Shown in pieces: positions 47,288 to 57,091 of a stretch of 64,000 nt of DNA (positions are counted from its first letter, which is position 1; each line of letters begins with the position of its first letter). This DNA comes from Mobilitalea sibirica (lineage in GTDB: Bacteria; Bacillota; Clostridia; Lachnospirales; Lachnospiraceae). A model generated the notes under the pieces. It had not been told where the DNA came from. It was given only the letters and a program-made list of their open reading frames with translations, and did no database searches. The stretch is from assembly GCF_015999265.1 (NCBI RefSeq), contig NZ_JAEAGR010000002.1, forward strand, positions 303,846 through 367,845. Direction: 5' to 3'. The position numbers were made by a program, and so were the translations under genes.

Positions 47288-47779
47288 ATGGTAGAAGTAG
47301 GACAGGTAATGAATGCTATGATTGATTATTATAGGGGCGACATAAAGCGTATCAATCACTTTCTAAAAGTATATGGCTTTGCTAAAGCGATTGGTGAAGC
47401 AGAAGACTTAGATCAGGAAACTCAGACGATACTTGAAGTCGCAGCCTTAACCCATGATATAGGAATAAAAAACAGCGAATTAAAATACAACAGTTCTGCC
47501 GGAAAATATCAGGAACTGGAAGGACCCTTGGAAGCGGAATTATTACTTAATAATCTAAGTATTCAACAAAATATTATTGATCGGGTATGCTGGTTAATAG
47601 CACATCATCATACCTACAATAACATTAACGGAATAGATCATCAAATATTAATAGAAGCTGACTTTTTGGTTAATGCATACGAGGATAATTTATCTAGGGA
47701 TGCAATCTATAGAATATATAGTAAAATATTCACTACAAATCGTGGAAAAGCTTTCATAAATTTAATGTACGATGAGTAA
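47288..47779 (+). CDS. HD-domain phosphohydrolase
   Basis: A 163-residue cytosolic HD protein. Metal ligands: His in KRINHFLKVYGFA, the HD pair in LTHDIGIK and His residues in IAHHHTY, with a late Asp in EADFLVNAYED. Size matches small stand-alone HD phosphohydrolases that act on nucleotides or cyclic nucleotides. Start follows GGAG. It lies 23 bases after the MerR stop and may share its transcript. Confidence 0.88.
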   Translation: MVEVGQVMNAMIDYYRGDIKRINHFLKVYGFAKAIGEAEDLDQETQTILEVAALTHDIGIKNSELKYNSSAGKYQELEGPLEAELLLNNLSIQQNIIDRVCWLIAHHHTYNNINGIDHQILIEADFLVNAYEDNLSRDAIYRIYSKIFTTNRGKAFINLMYDE

Positions 47780-47950
47780 TTTAGAAATTTTGAAGCTGAA
47801 ACAAGTGGTTGGGTAATTACAGAAGTTGCTATAAATATTCAATAATATTATGGCTTTTAGTTTTGAGTTTAGATTTTGATAAACGAAAAAATAACATTTT
47901 TATACGTACTCGAATATGATAAAGAGAGAAAACTCCTAAATGAGATATAT

Positions 47951-48481
47951 ATGTTTAACAATTCAAATTATATGAATTCAAATGATAATAGAAATTATAA
48001 TAACAATGCTTATATTGCCGCTATTGTAAACGGAGGACCTTTAGCACCTGAAATCAATGGAATTGTGATGTTTGAACATTTTGAAGGCGGTACCATAGTC
48101 ACTGCAAATATTTATGGATTGCCGGAATTTAAGCCGGCAAAGAATGGGCAGGCTCCTATAGGCCCTTTTGGTTTTCATATTCACGAGAATGGAGACTGTA
48201 CGGTAGGTAACACCGAGTCACCCTTTGAAGCAGCGGGAGATCATTGGAATCCGGATAATCAGCCCCATGGGAATCATGCCGGAGACTTACCTGTTCTCTT
48301 TTCTAACAATGGATACAGCTATATGTCGTTTTATACGAACCGATTTCAACCCGAAGAGGTTATAGGAAAAGCGGTTATTATTCATCAAAATCCTGATGAC
48401 TATAGAACACAACCGGCCGGAGATGCCGGTAGCAGGCTTGCATGCGGAGTAATAGACTATGTAGAAGAGATGTATCAATGA
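47951..48481 (+). CDS. Cu/Zn superoxide dismutase-family protein
   Basis: A 176-residue SodC-like protein. The metal set is complete: GFHIHENGDC gives two Cu His and the disulfide Cys; AAGDHWNP and HGNHAGDLP give the bridging His, Zn His residues and Asp; VIIHQNPDDY gives the last Cu His. RLACGVI carries the second Cys and active-site Arg. The N-terminus is an Asn/Tyr-rich stretch without signal peptide. The ATG at 47951 is chosen; a TTG at 47876 would add 25 residues and has no better ribosome site. A Cu/Zn SOD in a strict anaerobe is noteworthy. Confidence 0.85.
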   Translation: MFNNSNYMNSNDNRNYNNNAYIAAIVNGGPLAPEINGIVMFEHFEGGTIVTANIYGLPEFKPAKNGQAPIGPFGFHIHENGDCTVGNTESPFEAAGDHWNPDNQPHGNHAGDLPVLFSNNGYSYMSFYTNRFQPEEVIGKAVIIHQNPDDYRTQPAGDAGSRLACGVIDYVEEMYQ

Positions 48482-48544
48482 TTTGTATAATATATTTAAA
48501 AGACTAGACATACATCAGGTTTTTGATATCATAATTCCCAGATA

Positions 48545-48574
48545 AAGGTGTCTGACCATTAAATCAGGCACCTT
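48545..48574 (+). terminator. Intrinsic terminator
   Basis: AAGGTGTCTGA (48545-48555) pairs with TCAGGCACCTT (48564-48574) with a G-U pair, followed by TTTTT. Confidence 0.85.
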
Positions 48575-48654
48575 TTTTTAAAAATCTAGTCTATGAGAAA
48601 ACTAAGGTAATTCATAATTGAAAAGGTAAAAAAGAGGTGAACTTATTTTTATAT

Positions 48655-48756
48655 TATAGACTAACTATGTCAAGTAGTTAGTCTATACCATAAAAGGCCT
48701 TCCAGGTAGGATGTGCAATCAAGCGTAAGGAATTTTGTCAGTTTTACCGATTGCAC
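48655..48756. other. Structured intergenic segment with stacked hairpins
   Basis: A perfect 13-bp inverted repeat (48655-48667 with 48675-48687) is followed by GTGCAATC/GATTGCAC (48713-48720, 48749-48756) and a small TTTGC/GCAAA. The region lies downstream of the convergent cupin gene and could terminate it or be a small RNA. Confidence 0.45.
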
Positions 48757-48800
48757 TTGGCGCGAGAGTTTGCTAAGGCAAATTCTTTGTACTATCTAAA

Positions 48801-49406
48801 TTAGTGATAGGGATCATGATGATCTTCCATAGCATCAGCTTTTGTCTTATGAACCGTACCAAACGGATGCTCCGGTGGAGCATAGATGGAATAAAGCTTA
48901 AGCGGTTTATTACCTGTGTTTATAAGATTATGCCATTTTCCTGCCGGAATTAATATTGCATAATCATCATATACTTCTGCTTGAAAATTAAGCCTGTCTC
49001 TATGATCTCCCATTAATGTTACACCGTGGCCTTCTTCGACTCGAATAAACTGGTCGACATCAGGATGTATCTCTAATCCGATTTCTCCCCCTACATCGAT
49101 ACTCATTAAGGTAAGCTGCAGATGTTTCCCCGTCCACAAAGCAGTTCGGAAGGTATCATTTTCTTTCGTTACTTCATCAATATTCACAACATAGGGCCTT
49201 GAACCATAGTCTTTAAATCTTGAATAATCAAACCTTGGTCCATGATCCATGTTTTTATAGGGAGGATAGTATCTATCGTACCTATTATAATCTCCATGAT
49301 ATCTCACTCTTTTACCGCAGTAAGGACATGTATGCATATTGTCATCACCTGAGGGGCTTAGCATCAGTCTTCTGCCGCAATATGGACATGGATATGATTG
49401 ATACAT
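48801..49406 (-). CDS. Zinc-ribbon plus cupin protein
   Basis: A 201-residue protein. The N-terminus has two CPYCG knuckles (residues 6-40) forming a zinc ribbon. A Tyr/Arg/Asp/His-rich spacer follows. A cupin barrel fills about residues 80-190: GLEIHPDVDQFIRVEEG carries two His and Glu, and IPAGKWHNLINTG the last His. This pairing of ribbon and cupin is unusual. The start at 49406 has GAAAGGAATG upstream; the longer frame to 49454 lacks a site. It may sense or bind a small ligand through its metal. Confidence 0.78.
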   Translation of the reverse strand: MYQSYPCPYCGRRLMLSPSGDDNMHTCPYCGKRVRYHGDYNRYDRYYPPYKNMDHGPRFDYSRFKDYGSRPYVVNIDEVTKENDTFRTALWTGKHLQLTLMSIDVGGEIGLEIHPDVDQFIRVEEGHGVTLMGDHRDRLNFQAEVYDDYAILIPAGKWHNLINTGNKPLKLYSIYAPPEHPFGTVHKTKADAMEDHHDPYH

Positions 49407-49648
49407 AATATCATTCCTTTCAAAGTACTTTACAACAATATCATATGCTATCAAAGATTTAATGTGAAATTATACACCAAGGATAAAACGGATTATAAGT
49501 AGTGAATGATAACATAAGCTTACGAAACTTACATGAAATAGCTATAATAAACCTTATATGGAATTTACATTCAAAAGAAATTATGTTACATTACTATAGA
49601 TAAGAAAACACAGATACCATTGACGGCAAGATAAAGGGGCACATATAG

Positions 49649-50278
49649 ATGAGACTCGTTGAAATTGATATGAACCATAAGATAATACTTAAATTCATAT
49701 ATAAGGAAAAACTCTTTCGCATAAATCTAGATGTTATTAATAAAAATATGACCCATATCATAATACCGTCTTTATTGGAAGATAATCAGGTATTAGATCC
49801 AAGTAAGATGCAAGATGTTGAAATCATATATACCCTACAGGAGGGAATCTTTACATTTACTTCTCTTACTTTTGAAGTGGCTGAATATCAGGGGATGCGG
49901 GTATATTATGTTAGTTCACAAGAGAACATAGAAAGGCTTAATCGTAGAGAGGCTTATCGATTATTTATAGGAGAGATACTTAAAGTTACAATTGTTAATA
50001 AACAGGGCAAAAGGAAGATTGTAGAAGGCGTATTAAAAAATGTTAGTGTAACAGGTATGTGTATTGTGTTAAAGAATGAACTTGAAACAGGAGATACCTT
50101 AAAATGTTTATATAATTTTGAAGGATTAAACATCTATCTTTCCGGGAAAATAATCAGAAAAGAAAAAATGCAACGATACCATGCTTTTTCTTATGGCTGT
50201 GTATTTAAAGATCATAATAGCGGAGTAAGCAGAATGATTGCATTGAAACATTTGAGAAGAAAAAATAGTAAGCAGTAG
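49649..50278 (+). CDS. PilZ-domain c-di-GMP receptor (YcgR-like)
   Basis: A 209-residue protein with an N-terminal YcgR-type barrel and a C-terminal PilZ domain from about residue 95. The ligand motifs are present: NRREAYRL (RxxxR) and KNVSVTGM (D/NxSxxG). LSGKIIRKE is the third block. Such proteins slow flagella or alter envelope behaviour on binding c-di-GMP. Monocistronic. Together with the cyclase at 22374 and the GGDEF-EAL protein at 61491 it shows active c-di-GMP signalling. Confidence 0.85.
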   Translation: MRLVEIDMNHKIILKFIYKEKLFRINLDVINKNMTHIIIPSLLEDNQVLDPSKMQDVEIIYTLQEGIFTFTSLTFEVAEYQGMRVYYVSSQENIERLNRREAYRLFIGEILKVTIVNKQGKRKIVEGVLKNVSVTGMCIVLKNELETGDTLKCLYNFEGLNIYLSGKIIRKEKMQRYHAFSYGCVFKDHNSGVSRMIALKHLRRKNSKQ

Positions 50279-50378
50279 CCAGTGAAAAACGATGTATTAG
50301 GCAATGGAAATGGATCTAGTTAACAGTTACTATAGAATAAAATCACTTAATTAAACATAGAAAGAGAGACAGGAGATT

Positions 50379-53300
50379 ATGAATAAAAAACAGCTGTTTA
50401 ACAATGGGTGGGAGTTTGCAAAAAGCGAGTTAGAAGCGTTAGATAGCAATGCTTTAATGTTTGAACCGGTTGATTTGCCCCATGATTGGCTTATCTATAA
50501 TACATTGGATCTATATGAGAGTAGCATAGGTTGGTATCGCAAAAGATTTACCTGGAAAAAGGATGAGAGAAACCTTTTGTTATGCTTTGACGGTGTTTAT
50601 ATGAATTCGTCTCTTTATGTAAATGGTCTTTTGATCGGTGACTGGAAATATGGCTATTCCTCCTTTGAATATGACATTACGGATGCTTTAAGAGAAGGGG
50701 AGAACGAAATTCTCGTAAAAGTCGTTCATGAGAGTCCTAACAGCAGATGGTATTCAGGTGCAGGAATTTATCGTAATGTATGGCTTAAGACAAGAGATAA
50801 AAATCACATAAGGACGGACGGAATTTATGTATCCATTGAACAAAAAGAGGATGATTTTAACGTAGAGGTGGATACTGATGTATGTCTTATGCAGGAAGCA
50901 GTGATTTGTCATACAATCAGATACAAGGATCAAGAGATTGCGACGGTATCAATGGCAGTTAACCCTAGTGTCTCTCCTGTCACAAACCAACAGACATTAT
51001 TGATTGAAAATCCAAAGCTTTGGAGTATAGAGGAACCTAATTTATATCAGTTGGTTACAAAGTTACAGTTGAAAACAAATAAGCAGGATACTGCTCCTGA
51101 ATACGATCTTATCGAAACTGTTAACCAAAATATCGGATTTCGTACTATTACCATGGATCCAAATCAAGGACTATTATTAAATGGCAAGAAACTTAAGCTA
51201 AACGGTGTATGCGAACATCATGATCTGGGCGCATTAGGAGCAGCATTTAATAAGATAGCATTAAAAAGAAGATTTCATCTATTAAAAGAAATGGGAGTGA
51301 ATGCTATACGAACAGCCCATAATATGCCTGCTCCGGAATTGATGGACTTGGCAGATGAAATGGGATTACTGGTTGTATCAGAAGCCTTTGACGTGTGGGA
51401 AAGACCAAAGACAAAATACGATTATGCCAGATTTTTTAAAGAATGGGCCGAAAAGGATGTAAAAAGTTGGGTAATGAGAGACCGTAATCATCCGAGTCTA
51501 TTACTGTGGAGTATAGGAAATGAAATCTATGACACCCATGCAGGTGAGAGAGGTCAAGAAATTACACGATTACTCCTTAACTATGTTAAGCAATATGATC
51601 CGAAGGAGAATGCGAAAGTAACCATTGGGTCTAATTACATGCCTTGGGAAAATGCGCAGAAATGCGCCGATATTGTAAAAATAGCGGGTTATAATTACGC
51701 AGAGAAATATTATCAGAAACATCATGAGGAGCATCCGGACTGGGTGATCTATGGTAGTGAGACGGCATCTGTTGTACAGAGCCGAGGGGTCTACCATTTT
51801 CCTTATGAAAAAGCAATTTTGGCAGATGATGACGAACAATGTTCTGCTCTTGGAAACAGCTCTACCAGTTGGGGAGCGAAGTCCCCGGAAGCATGTATTT
51901 TGGCTGAACGGGATATGCCTTTTTCGATGGGACAGTTTTTATGGACCGGCTTTGATTATATCGGTGAACCAACCCCTTATCATACGAAAAATTCATACTT
52001 TGGACAGCTGGATACGGCAACCTTTACAAAAGATCCTTATTTTGTATATCAGTCTGCTTGGACTGATTATAGAATAAAACCTATGGTTCACATCATACCT
52101 TATTGGGATTTTAACAAAGGACAATTAATTGACGTCCGTATCTGTTCCAATGCACCAAAGGTGGAACTACAATTAAACGGTGTCACAATCGGAACCTATG
52201 ATATTGATCATAAGCACGGTACACAGCTGGCAGGCTGGTGGAAGCTACCCTATGAAGAGGGTGAATTAAAAGCAATTGCCTATGATGAAAATGGTAATGT
52301 GATTGCTACCGAAATTAAGAAATCCTTTGGTGATGCGAAAAAGATATGCCTTGAGGCTGATAAAAATGTGCTAATAGCAAATGGGACGGATTTAAGCTTT
52401 GTCGAGATATCCATGGAGGATGAGTGGGGTAATAAAGTAGAGAATGCGAATAACCGTGTACAGGTTAACGTATCCGGGGCAGGTCGCTTGATTGGTTTGG
52501 ATAATGGTGACAGCACGGATTATGATCCATATAAAGGCTTAAGCAGAAGGTTGTTTAGCGGAAGATTGATGGCAATAATAGGCTCAACTCTTGATTGCGG
52601 AGATATTTTCATAGAAGTATCATCCAAAGGGATGGAAAAAAGAGTCCTTGTTTTGAATAGTATAACAGCAAAGGACGGAAATACAGATGGGATTTCAGCC
52701 TATACCGCCAATAAGGAGCTACCCTGTATCATGGGAAGTATGGATGAAATACCAGTGCGAAAGATTGAAATAGTTAGTGAATCCGGGCAAGAGTTTGATG
52801 AAAGCAAAAAAGAAATAGCAGTAATGGCGAAACTGTATCCTGTAAATACTTCCTACCGGGAGGTTGAATGGAGTGTGGTGAATGAAACCGGTGTTATATC
52901 CAACTTAGCTAAGGTGGAAGGCTCCGGTCTTAGAGCTAAACTAACTGCAATTGGTGACGGGGAATTCCGGCTTCGTTGTACCAGTAAGAATGGTACGGAT
53001 AAAACAAAACTAATCTCTGAGCTGGAATTTAGAGCTGTTGGTTTAGGTACAGCTTATAAGGATCCCTATGGATTTATCTCTGCCGGACTCTATGACTACA
53101 GTAAGGGTGAGGTTACGAATGGAAATGAAAAAGGTATAGCCACCAGTAGAGACGGGGAGACCCAGGTGGGCTTTCATGATATTGATTTCGGATCCTATGG
53201 TTCTGATATCATTACAATTCCTATCTTTGCTTTATCAAGCGATGAATACACGTTACAGATATGGGAGGGTATGCCGGGAGAGGAAGGTAGCGAGCTTCTG

Positions 53301-53813
53301 GCAGATGTAATCTATCAAAAAGAATCTAAGTGGAATGTTTATCAGGAGGAAACCTACCGACTATCAAAAAGACTTAAGGGAATTACATCTTTATGCTTTG
53401 TTCTGAGGCAGAAGGTTCATATCAAAGGTTTCTCATTTGAAAAGAAAAATAGGGCCTTTGAACAAAACATGGCGGTAGAATGCGATCACATCTATGGTGA
53501 TACTTATCGTTTGACGAATCAGGGTGTGGAAGGTATCGGTAATAATGTTTCCTTGTTATTTGATGACATGGATTTCAACGATAATGGGATATCCAGAATT
53601 ATCATCTATGGAAGGTCTCCGATTGATAAGAATACCATTCATGTTCGTTTCTCGAATTCTGACGGGGAAATCAACCAATTGGTTGATTTTACACACTCAA
53701 ATGAATATGAAGAACGGATATTTGAACTGGATAATGTAACCGGAATTACAAATGTAGCTTTCATATTCCTTCCGGGATCTAATTTTGATTTTGGTTGGTT
53801 TCGGTTTGAGTAA
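50379..53813 (+). CDS. GH2 beta-galactosidase-type glycosidase
   Basis: A 1144-residue GH2 enzyme with N-terminal sugar-binding domain (PVDLPHDWLIY), Ig domain and barrel. NGVCEHHDLGALG and AIRTAHNMP lead to the acid/base Glu382 in WSIGNEIYD; the nucleophile is Glu461 in YGSETAS. A long C-terminal part has more beta domains, with a CBM-like region after residue 900. No signal peptide. It likely cleaves beta-galactosides or related glycosides; substrate cannot be fixed, as GH2 also includes glucuronidases and mannosidases. The start follows CAGGAG. Confidence 0.92.
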   Translation: MNKKQLFNNGWEFAKSELEALDSNALMFEPVDLPHDWLIYNTLDLYESSIGWYRKRFTWKKDERNLLLCFDGVYMNSSLYVNGLLIGDWKYGYSSFEYDITDALREGENEILVKVVHESPNSRWYSGAGIYRNVWLKTRDKNHIRTDGIYVSIEQKEDDFNVEVDTDVCLMQEAVICHTIRYKDQEIATVSMAVNPSVSPVTNQQTLLIENPKLWSIEEPNLYQLVTKLQLKTNKQDTAPEYDLIETVNQNIGFRTITMDPNQGLLLNGKKLKLNGVCEHHDLGALGAAFNKIALKRRFHLLKEMGVNAIRTAHNMPAPELMDLADEMGLLVVSEAFDVWERPKTKYDYARFFKEWAEKDVKSWVMRDRNHPSLLLWSIGNEIYDTHAGERGQEITRLLLNYVKQYDPKENAKVTIGSNYMPWENAQKCADIVKIAGYNYAEKYYQKHHEEHPDWVIYGSETASVVQSRGVYHFPYEKAILADDDEQCSALGNSSTSWGAKSPEACILAERDMPFSMGQFLWTGFDYIGEPTPYHTKNSYFGQLDTATFTKDPYFVYQSAWTDYRIKPMVHIIPYWDFNKGQLIDVRICSNAPKVELQLNGVTIGTYDIDHKHGTQLAGWWKLPYEEGELKAIAYDENGNVIATEIKKSFGDAKKICLEADKNVLIANGTDLSFVEISMEDEWGNKVENANNRVQVNVSGAGRLIGLDNGDSTDYDPYKGLSRRLFSGRLMAIIGSTLDCGDIFIEVSSKGMEKRVLVLNSITAKDGNTDGISAYTANKELPCIMGSMDEIPVRKIEIVSESGQEFDESKKEIAVMAKLYPVNTSYREVEWSVVNETGVISNLAKVEGSGLRAKLTAIGDGEFRLRCTSKNGTDKTKLISELEFRAVGLGTAYKDPYGFISAGLYDYSKGEVTNGNEKGIATSRDGETQVGFHDIDFGSYGSDIITIPIFALSSDEYTLQIWEGMPGEEGSELLADVIYQKESKWNVYQEETYRLSKRLKGITSLCFVLRQKVHIKGFSFEKKNRAFEQNMAVECDHIYGDTYRLTNQGVEGIGNNVSLLFDDMDFNDNGISRIIIYGRSPIDKNTIHVRFSNSDGEINQLVDFTHSNEYEERIFELDNVTGITNVAFIFLPGSNFDFGWFRFE

Positions 53814-53956
53814 CTTGGGAATTAATGAAAGTCAATCATAAACAAAATGATTGGATGAAACATGAGATCGGTTTGTTAAAAGGATGGAACCATCTTATAA
53901 GTTATCACGTCTAATGGATGTAAAACAATAAAACATAACTTTGAGAGGTGGAAAAT

Positions 53957-54847
53957 ATGAAAAAAATGATAAGTATAAAATTTTTGATGGTTATTTTTAT
54001 AATATCACTCTTGGCGGGTTGCGCAAACACCAATGGTGCTATGAATGATTCGGATGAGTTACCCAGGGTTGAAGAGGATAGTAATACATCTGACGATCTG
54101 CCTAAGGCTGATGATGTTGAAGCCGATAAAGATGGTGAAGAAGTATCCGATGAAGTGGCTGATTCAGAAGAAGGAGTGAAAGAGCCTTCAAACCAAGGTA
54201 TCACAGTAAACTTAATAGATTTTGATGTCGTAGATGTAAGTACTCTTTCGGAAGAGATTATGAATGAAATTGAAGTCTTGAAAGTTAACAAAGGGTATGA
54301 ATTCTGGGAACAGGAAGATGGATCTTACATCATCTTAATTAGCTCCGGTGAAAAAACTACCGGTGGCTATACGATAGAAGTAGAAGCCATGGAAGATAAC
54401 GAAGGAAAAACCGCAATCTCTGTAATTGAAACTGAGCCGGCTAAAGATTCCATGAACATTATGGTAATGTCTTATCCTTATGTGGTAGTGAAAGCTTCCG
54501 GTATCACCGATAATTTTATTATACGTAATCAGGATCAAGAAGAGTTTACAAGATTATCTTTAGAAGATATCGGTATGGATGCTCCTACCAATGACCAATT
54601 AGGTGGGACCATGCTAAGATTTGATGAAAACCCGATTGATTACAGCAAGCCGATTATTGGAATTTATAAAGGTCAGATGGATAACCATACCATTGAAGTT
54701 TTAGTTGGAGATATGTATGTACCCTTTGTAGCCGATGAGATAGACCGGTTCTTAGAAGGAATAGATGTGGAGGATACGATAGAGATTACGGTATCCATAT
54801 CACCCAGTGATCAGGTAATCGTTGAAAACATTGAGAAAGTAAAGTAA
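53957..54847 (+). CDS. Lipoprotein with PrcB-like domain
   Basis: A 296-residue lipoprotein (lipobox LAGC) with a long acidic Asp/Glu/Ser linker to about residue 85. The middle domain reads YIILISSGEKTTGGYTIEV and later YPYVVVKA, the pattern of the PrcB C-terminal domain. PrcB is known as a partner of the Treponema dentilisin protease complex; no such protease is nearby, so it may be a general protease-binding or inhibitor fold. The last 80 residues are a second small beta domain. The ATG 53957 follows GAGAGG. Confidence 0.75.
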   Translation: MKKMISIKFLMVIFIISLLAGCANTNGAMNDSDELPRVEEDSNTSDDLPKADDVEADKDGEEVSDEVADSEEGVKEPSNQGITVNLIDFDVVDVSTLSEEIMNEIEVLKVNKGYEFWEQEDGSYIILISSGEKTTGGYTIEVEAMEDNEGKTAISVIETEPAKDSMNIMVMSYPYVVVKASGITDNFIIRNQDQEEFTRLSLEDIGMDAPTNDQLGGTMLRFDENPIDYSKPIIGIYKGQMDNHTIEVLVGDMYVPFVADEIDRFLEGIDVEDTIEITVSISPSDQVIVENIEKVK

Positions 54848-54962
54848 AAATCCAATAAAAAAGCTGATAAACTATAATAAGTGATAAAATTAAGGGCTTG
54901 TACAAAATGAAACTCGTGTGTATTACTAAATAACGCCTTAAGCTTAGATTTAAAAACATAGG

Positions 54963-55020
54963 AAATGCCCCTCTTGTAGACAGTATATGATAAAACTGTT
55001 TCTCACAAGAAGGGGCATTT
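54963..55020. terminator. Terminator hairpin
   Basis: AAATGCCCCTCTTGT (54963-54977) pairs with 55005-55020 with one bulged A, followed by TTTTC. It lies between convergent genes. Confidence 0.7.
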
Positions 55021-55105
55021 TTCTTGGGTAATCCCAGGGTCCGTTATATACTTTTTGATTTAAACAATAGTATATTAAGCACTTTTTGTAGGTTTATTAC
55101 TAATG

Positions 55106-56053
55106 TTATTGATTGATATTTTTAAGAAAATCTTCTGTATAGTCTACAATTTCAAGAGCTTTATCCTGATAAAGAAAGTGCGATGAATCTATGATTTGAT
55201 AGGTTGTATGTTCTCCCAGTCTATGTAAATGCTTATTCTGATACCCCATACCATCGTCTTTATTTTTCTTTGCCATATATTTTATTGTCTGGCTGGAAAT
55301 CAACTTTAAGACTGGTACGTTTTTGGGAAACGCAAGGTTATATACTTCTTTAATATTGTCCACTATGTTAACAGACTGATTGATAAATGTGTCATTAATA
55401 TTGTGTAATATACGTGTTTTATAATCATTGATTTCTTTTTGTGTATATCCGTTTTCTATTCGTTTTTTCTCAGGTATTAAACCGATTGTTAAACGGGTCA
55501 AACCAATGGCCTGCTGGAATTTAGCGATTGAGTATACAAATCGGGGCACGTTCGGTAGCTTGGTTTCTGCAGTGGAAGTCGTATCAAGCATAACGATACC
55601 CTTTATTTCATCGGGGTACCTACTTGCGTAATACTCACAATAAATACCGGAAGCAGAATGAGGCATTAAGATATAGGGAGGAGCAAAGCCTGTTTTTTGT
55701 AAAGCAGTACGAATTTCCTGTGTATAGTTTTCATTTGTTCTTGGTACGGAAGAACCTTCACTAAAGCCAACACCAAAATATTCAAGAGTTACAACGGTAT
55801 AATATTTGCTTAATTCCCGCATTAAAGGGGCAAAATCGGCACTGGGAAGAGGTACACCAAGACCGGGTAGCAATACGATTGTTTCATTTCCTTCACCCAT
55901 GGAATAAACATGCATTTTGTTGCCACCGACATCTACCAATTGACCATAGGGTTTGATTTTTTTCAGTTCACCCTTTGATTTAATGCTATTAATAATAAAT
56001 CCAATCAACATTAGAGTAGCTATAATTGTAGCTATAATTCCTAGGATATACAT
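55106..56053 (-). CDS. Membrane-anchored alpha/beta-hydrolase
   Basis: A 315-residue hydrolase with one N-terminal membrane helix (about residues 3-22). The fold is clear: VLLPGLGVPLPSADF, then the elbow MPHSASGIY, where GxSxG is replaced by HSASG; a late DSSHFLYQD carries the catalytic His. Substrate unknown. The helix-turn-helix gene at 56220 lies upstream on the same strand, 166 bases away. Confidence 0.82.
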   Translation of the reverse strand: MYILGIIATIIATLMLIGFIINSIKSKGELKKIKPYGQLVDVGGNKMHVYSMGEGNETIVLLPGLGVPLPSADFAPLMRELSKYYTVVTLEYFGVGFSEGSSVPRTNENYTQEIRTALQKTGFAPPYILMPHSASGIYCEYYASRYPDEIKGIVMLDTTSTAETKLPNVPRFVYSIAKFQQAIGLTRLTIGLIPEKKRIENGYTQKEINDYKTRILHNINDTFINQSVNIVDNIKEVYNLAFPKNVPVLKLISSQTIKYMAKKNKDDGMGYQNKHLHRLGEHTTYQIIDSSHFLYQDKALEIVDYTEDFLKNINQ

Positions 56054-56219
56054 AATTTTCTTACCTCGTCTTTTCTTAGTTTTTTTTCGTGGGTTTTTTA
56101 ATTATTTCGTTATATTTTTATGTGATTTCATTTTTATGTTTTTCCTTATTTATAATTCGTATGATTAACATAAATCATTGATTGGATGAATGCAATCATC
56201 TTAAAGAACAGGTCAGTCC

Positions 56220-56732
56220 TTATTCATCAGACGGAGAGGATATAACCGAAAAGCTTCTACTCCTTCTTAAATTAGAGGCTTCTTTATTCATATATTTAAT
56301 AATAAGTTGTTTTAGTTCCTTAAGAAAATCATCATACTCATCATCACTTAGGAGTAATACGGAATTATTGAGAAATACCCGATCTTTCTGTGGATCCGCG
56401 TCTTTGGTGCTAAAATATCTGTCAAAGTCAGCATATATCTTCATTAAAAATCCAAAGGCATTTCTCGTAGCATTTTCCAAAGTGTTCTCAGAGGATAGCA
56501 CATTGATATTTAAGGCATATACATTTTCTACGGTACCACGAATTTTGTTCTCGCTAACAACGGTAAGAATTCCTGACTTCACCAAGGTATTAATATGACG
56601 GTAAAGAGTTGTTCTTGGCACATCATCCATTACAGAGATGAGTTCTCCCGCTGTTATCGTCTTATGTGTTGCCAGATGTTGTATAATTCGCATCCTGATA
56701 GGATTAAGTAATATTTGATTTAGATCGTTCAT
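56220..56732 (-). CDS. ArsR-like winged-helix regulator
   Basis: A 170-residue regulator: LLNPIRMRIIQHLATHKTIT, then VMDDVPRTTLYRHINTLVKSG form the winged helix; the C-terminal half is helical with LEEs and basic residues. It belongs to the helix-turn-helix_20/ArsR type and lacks a metal-binding Cys pair. The ATG at 56732 follows GGAGAT; a longer frame to 56777 has no site. It may control the hydrolase gene downstream on the same strand. Confidence 0.8.
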   Translation of the reverse strand: MNDLNQILLNPIRMRIIQHLATHKTITAGELISVMDDVPRTTLYRHINTLVKSGILTVVSENKIRGTVENVYALNINVLSSENTLENATRNAFGFLMKIYADFDRYFSTKDADPQKDRVFLNNSVLLLSDDEYDDFLKELKQLIIKYMNKEASNLRRSRSFSVISSPSDE

Positions 56733-57091
56733 AATAATCTCCATTCCGCCGATATACCTCAAATTGGGCATCAGCACAAAGTTGTAATTTGAAAATTTTG
56801 ATTTTTCATATGAATTCTCATTTCATTGTTTCCACTAATGATTATAATACCAAAAATGGAAAGGTCAAGAGGTTTTATATTATTATTTACTAAATATATA
56901 AGGCAAATCTAAATATCAACAGATTTAGTCAAGTCTTGAATAAAAGCAAAACTAAGTCTAGTCCTCATATTACAGGGCTTGACTTGGTTTCTTACAAGAA
57001 GTATACTTTCGTTATATGCCATGATTGGCAAGTAGATAAGGACTACTGAGAATGATATCATTCGCTATTGCATTAATTGGAGGATAGGAAA
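56733..57091. other. Divergent intergenic region
   Basis: About 360 bases with promoters for the regulator (minus) and TraB gene (plus). No clear operator or RNA seen. Confidence 0.45.
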
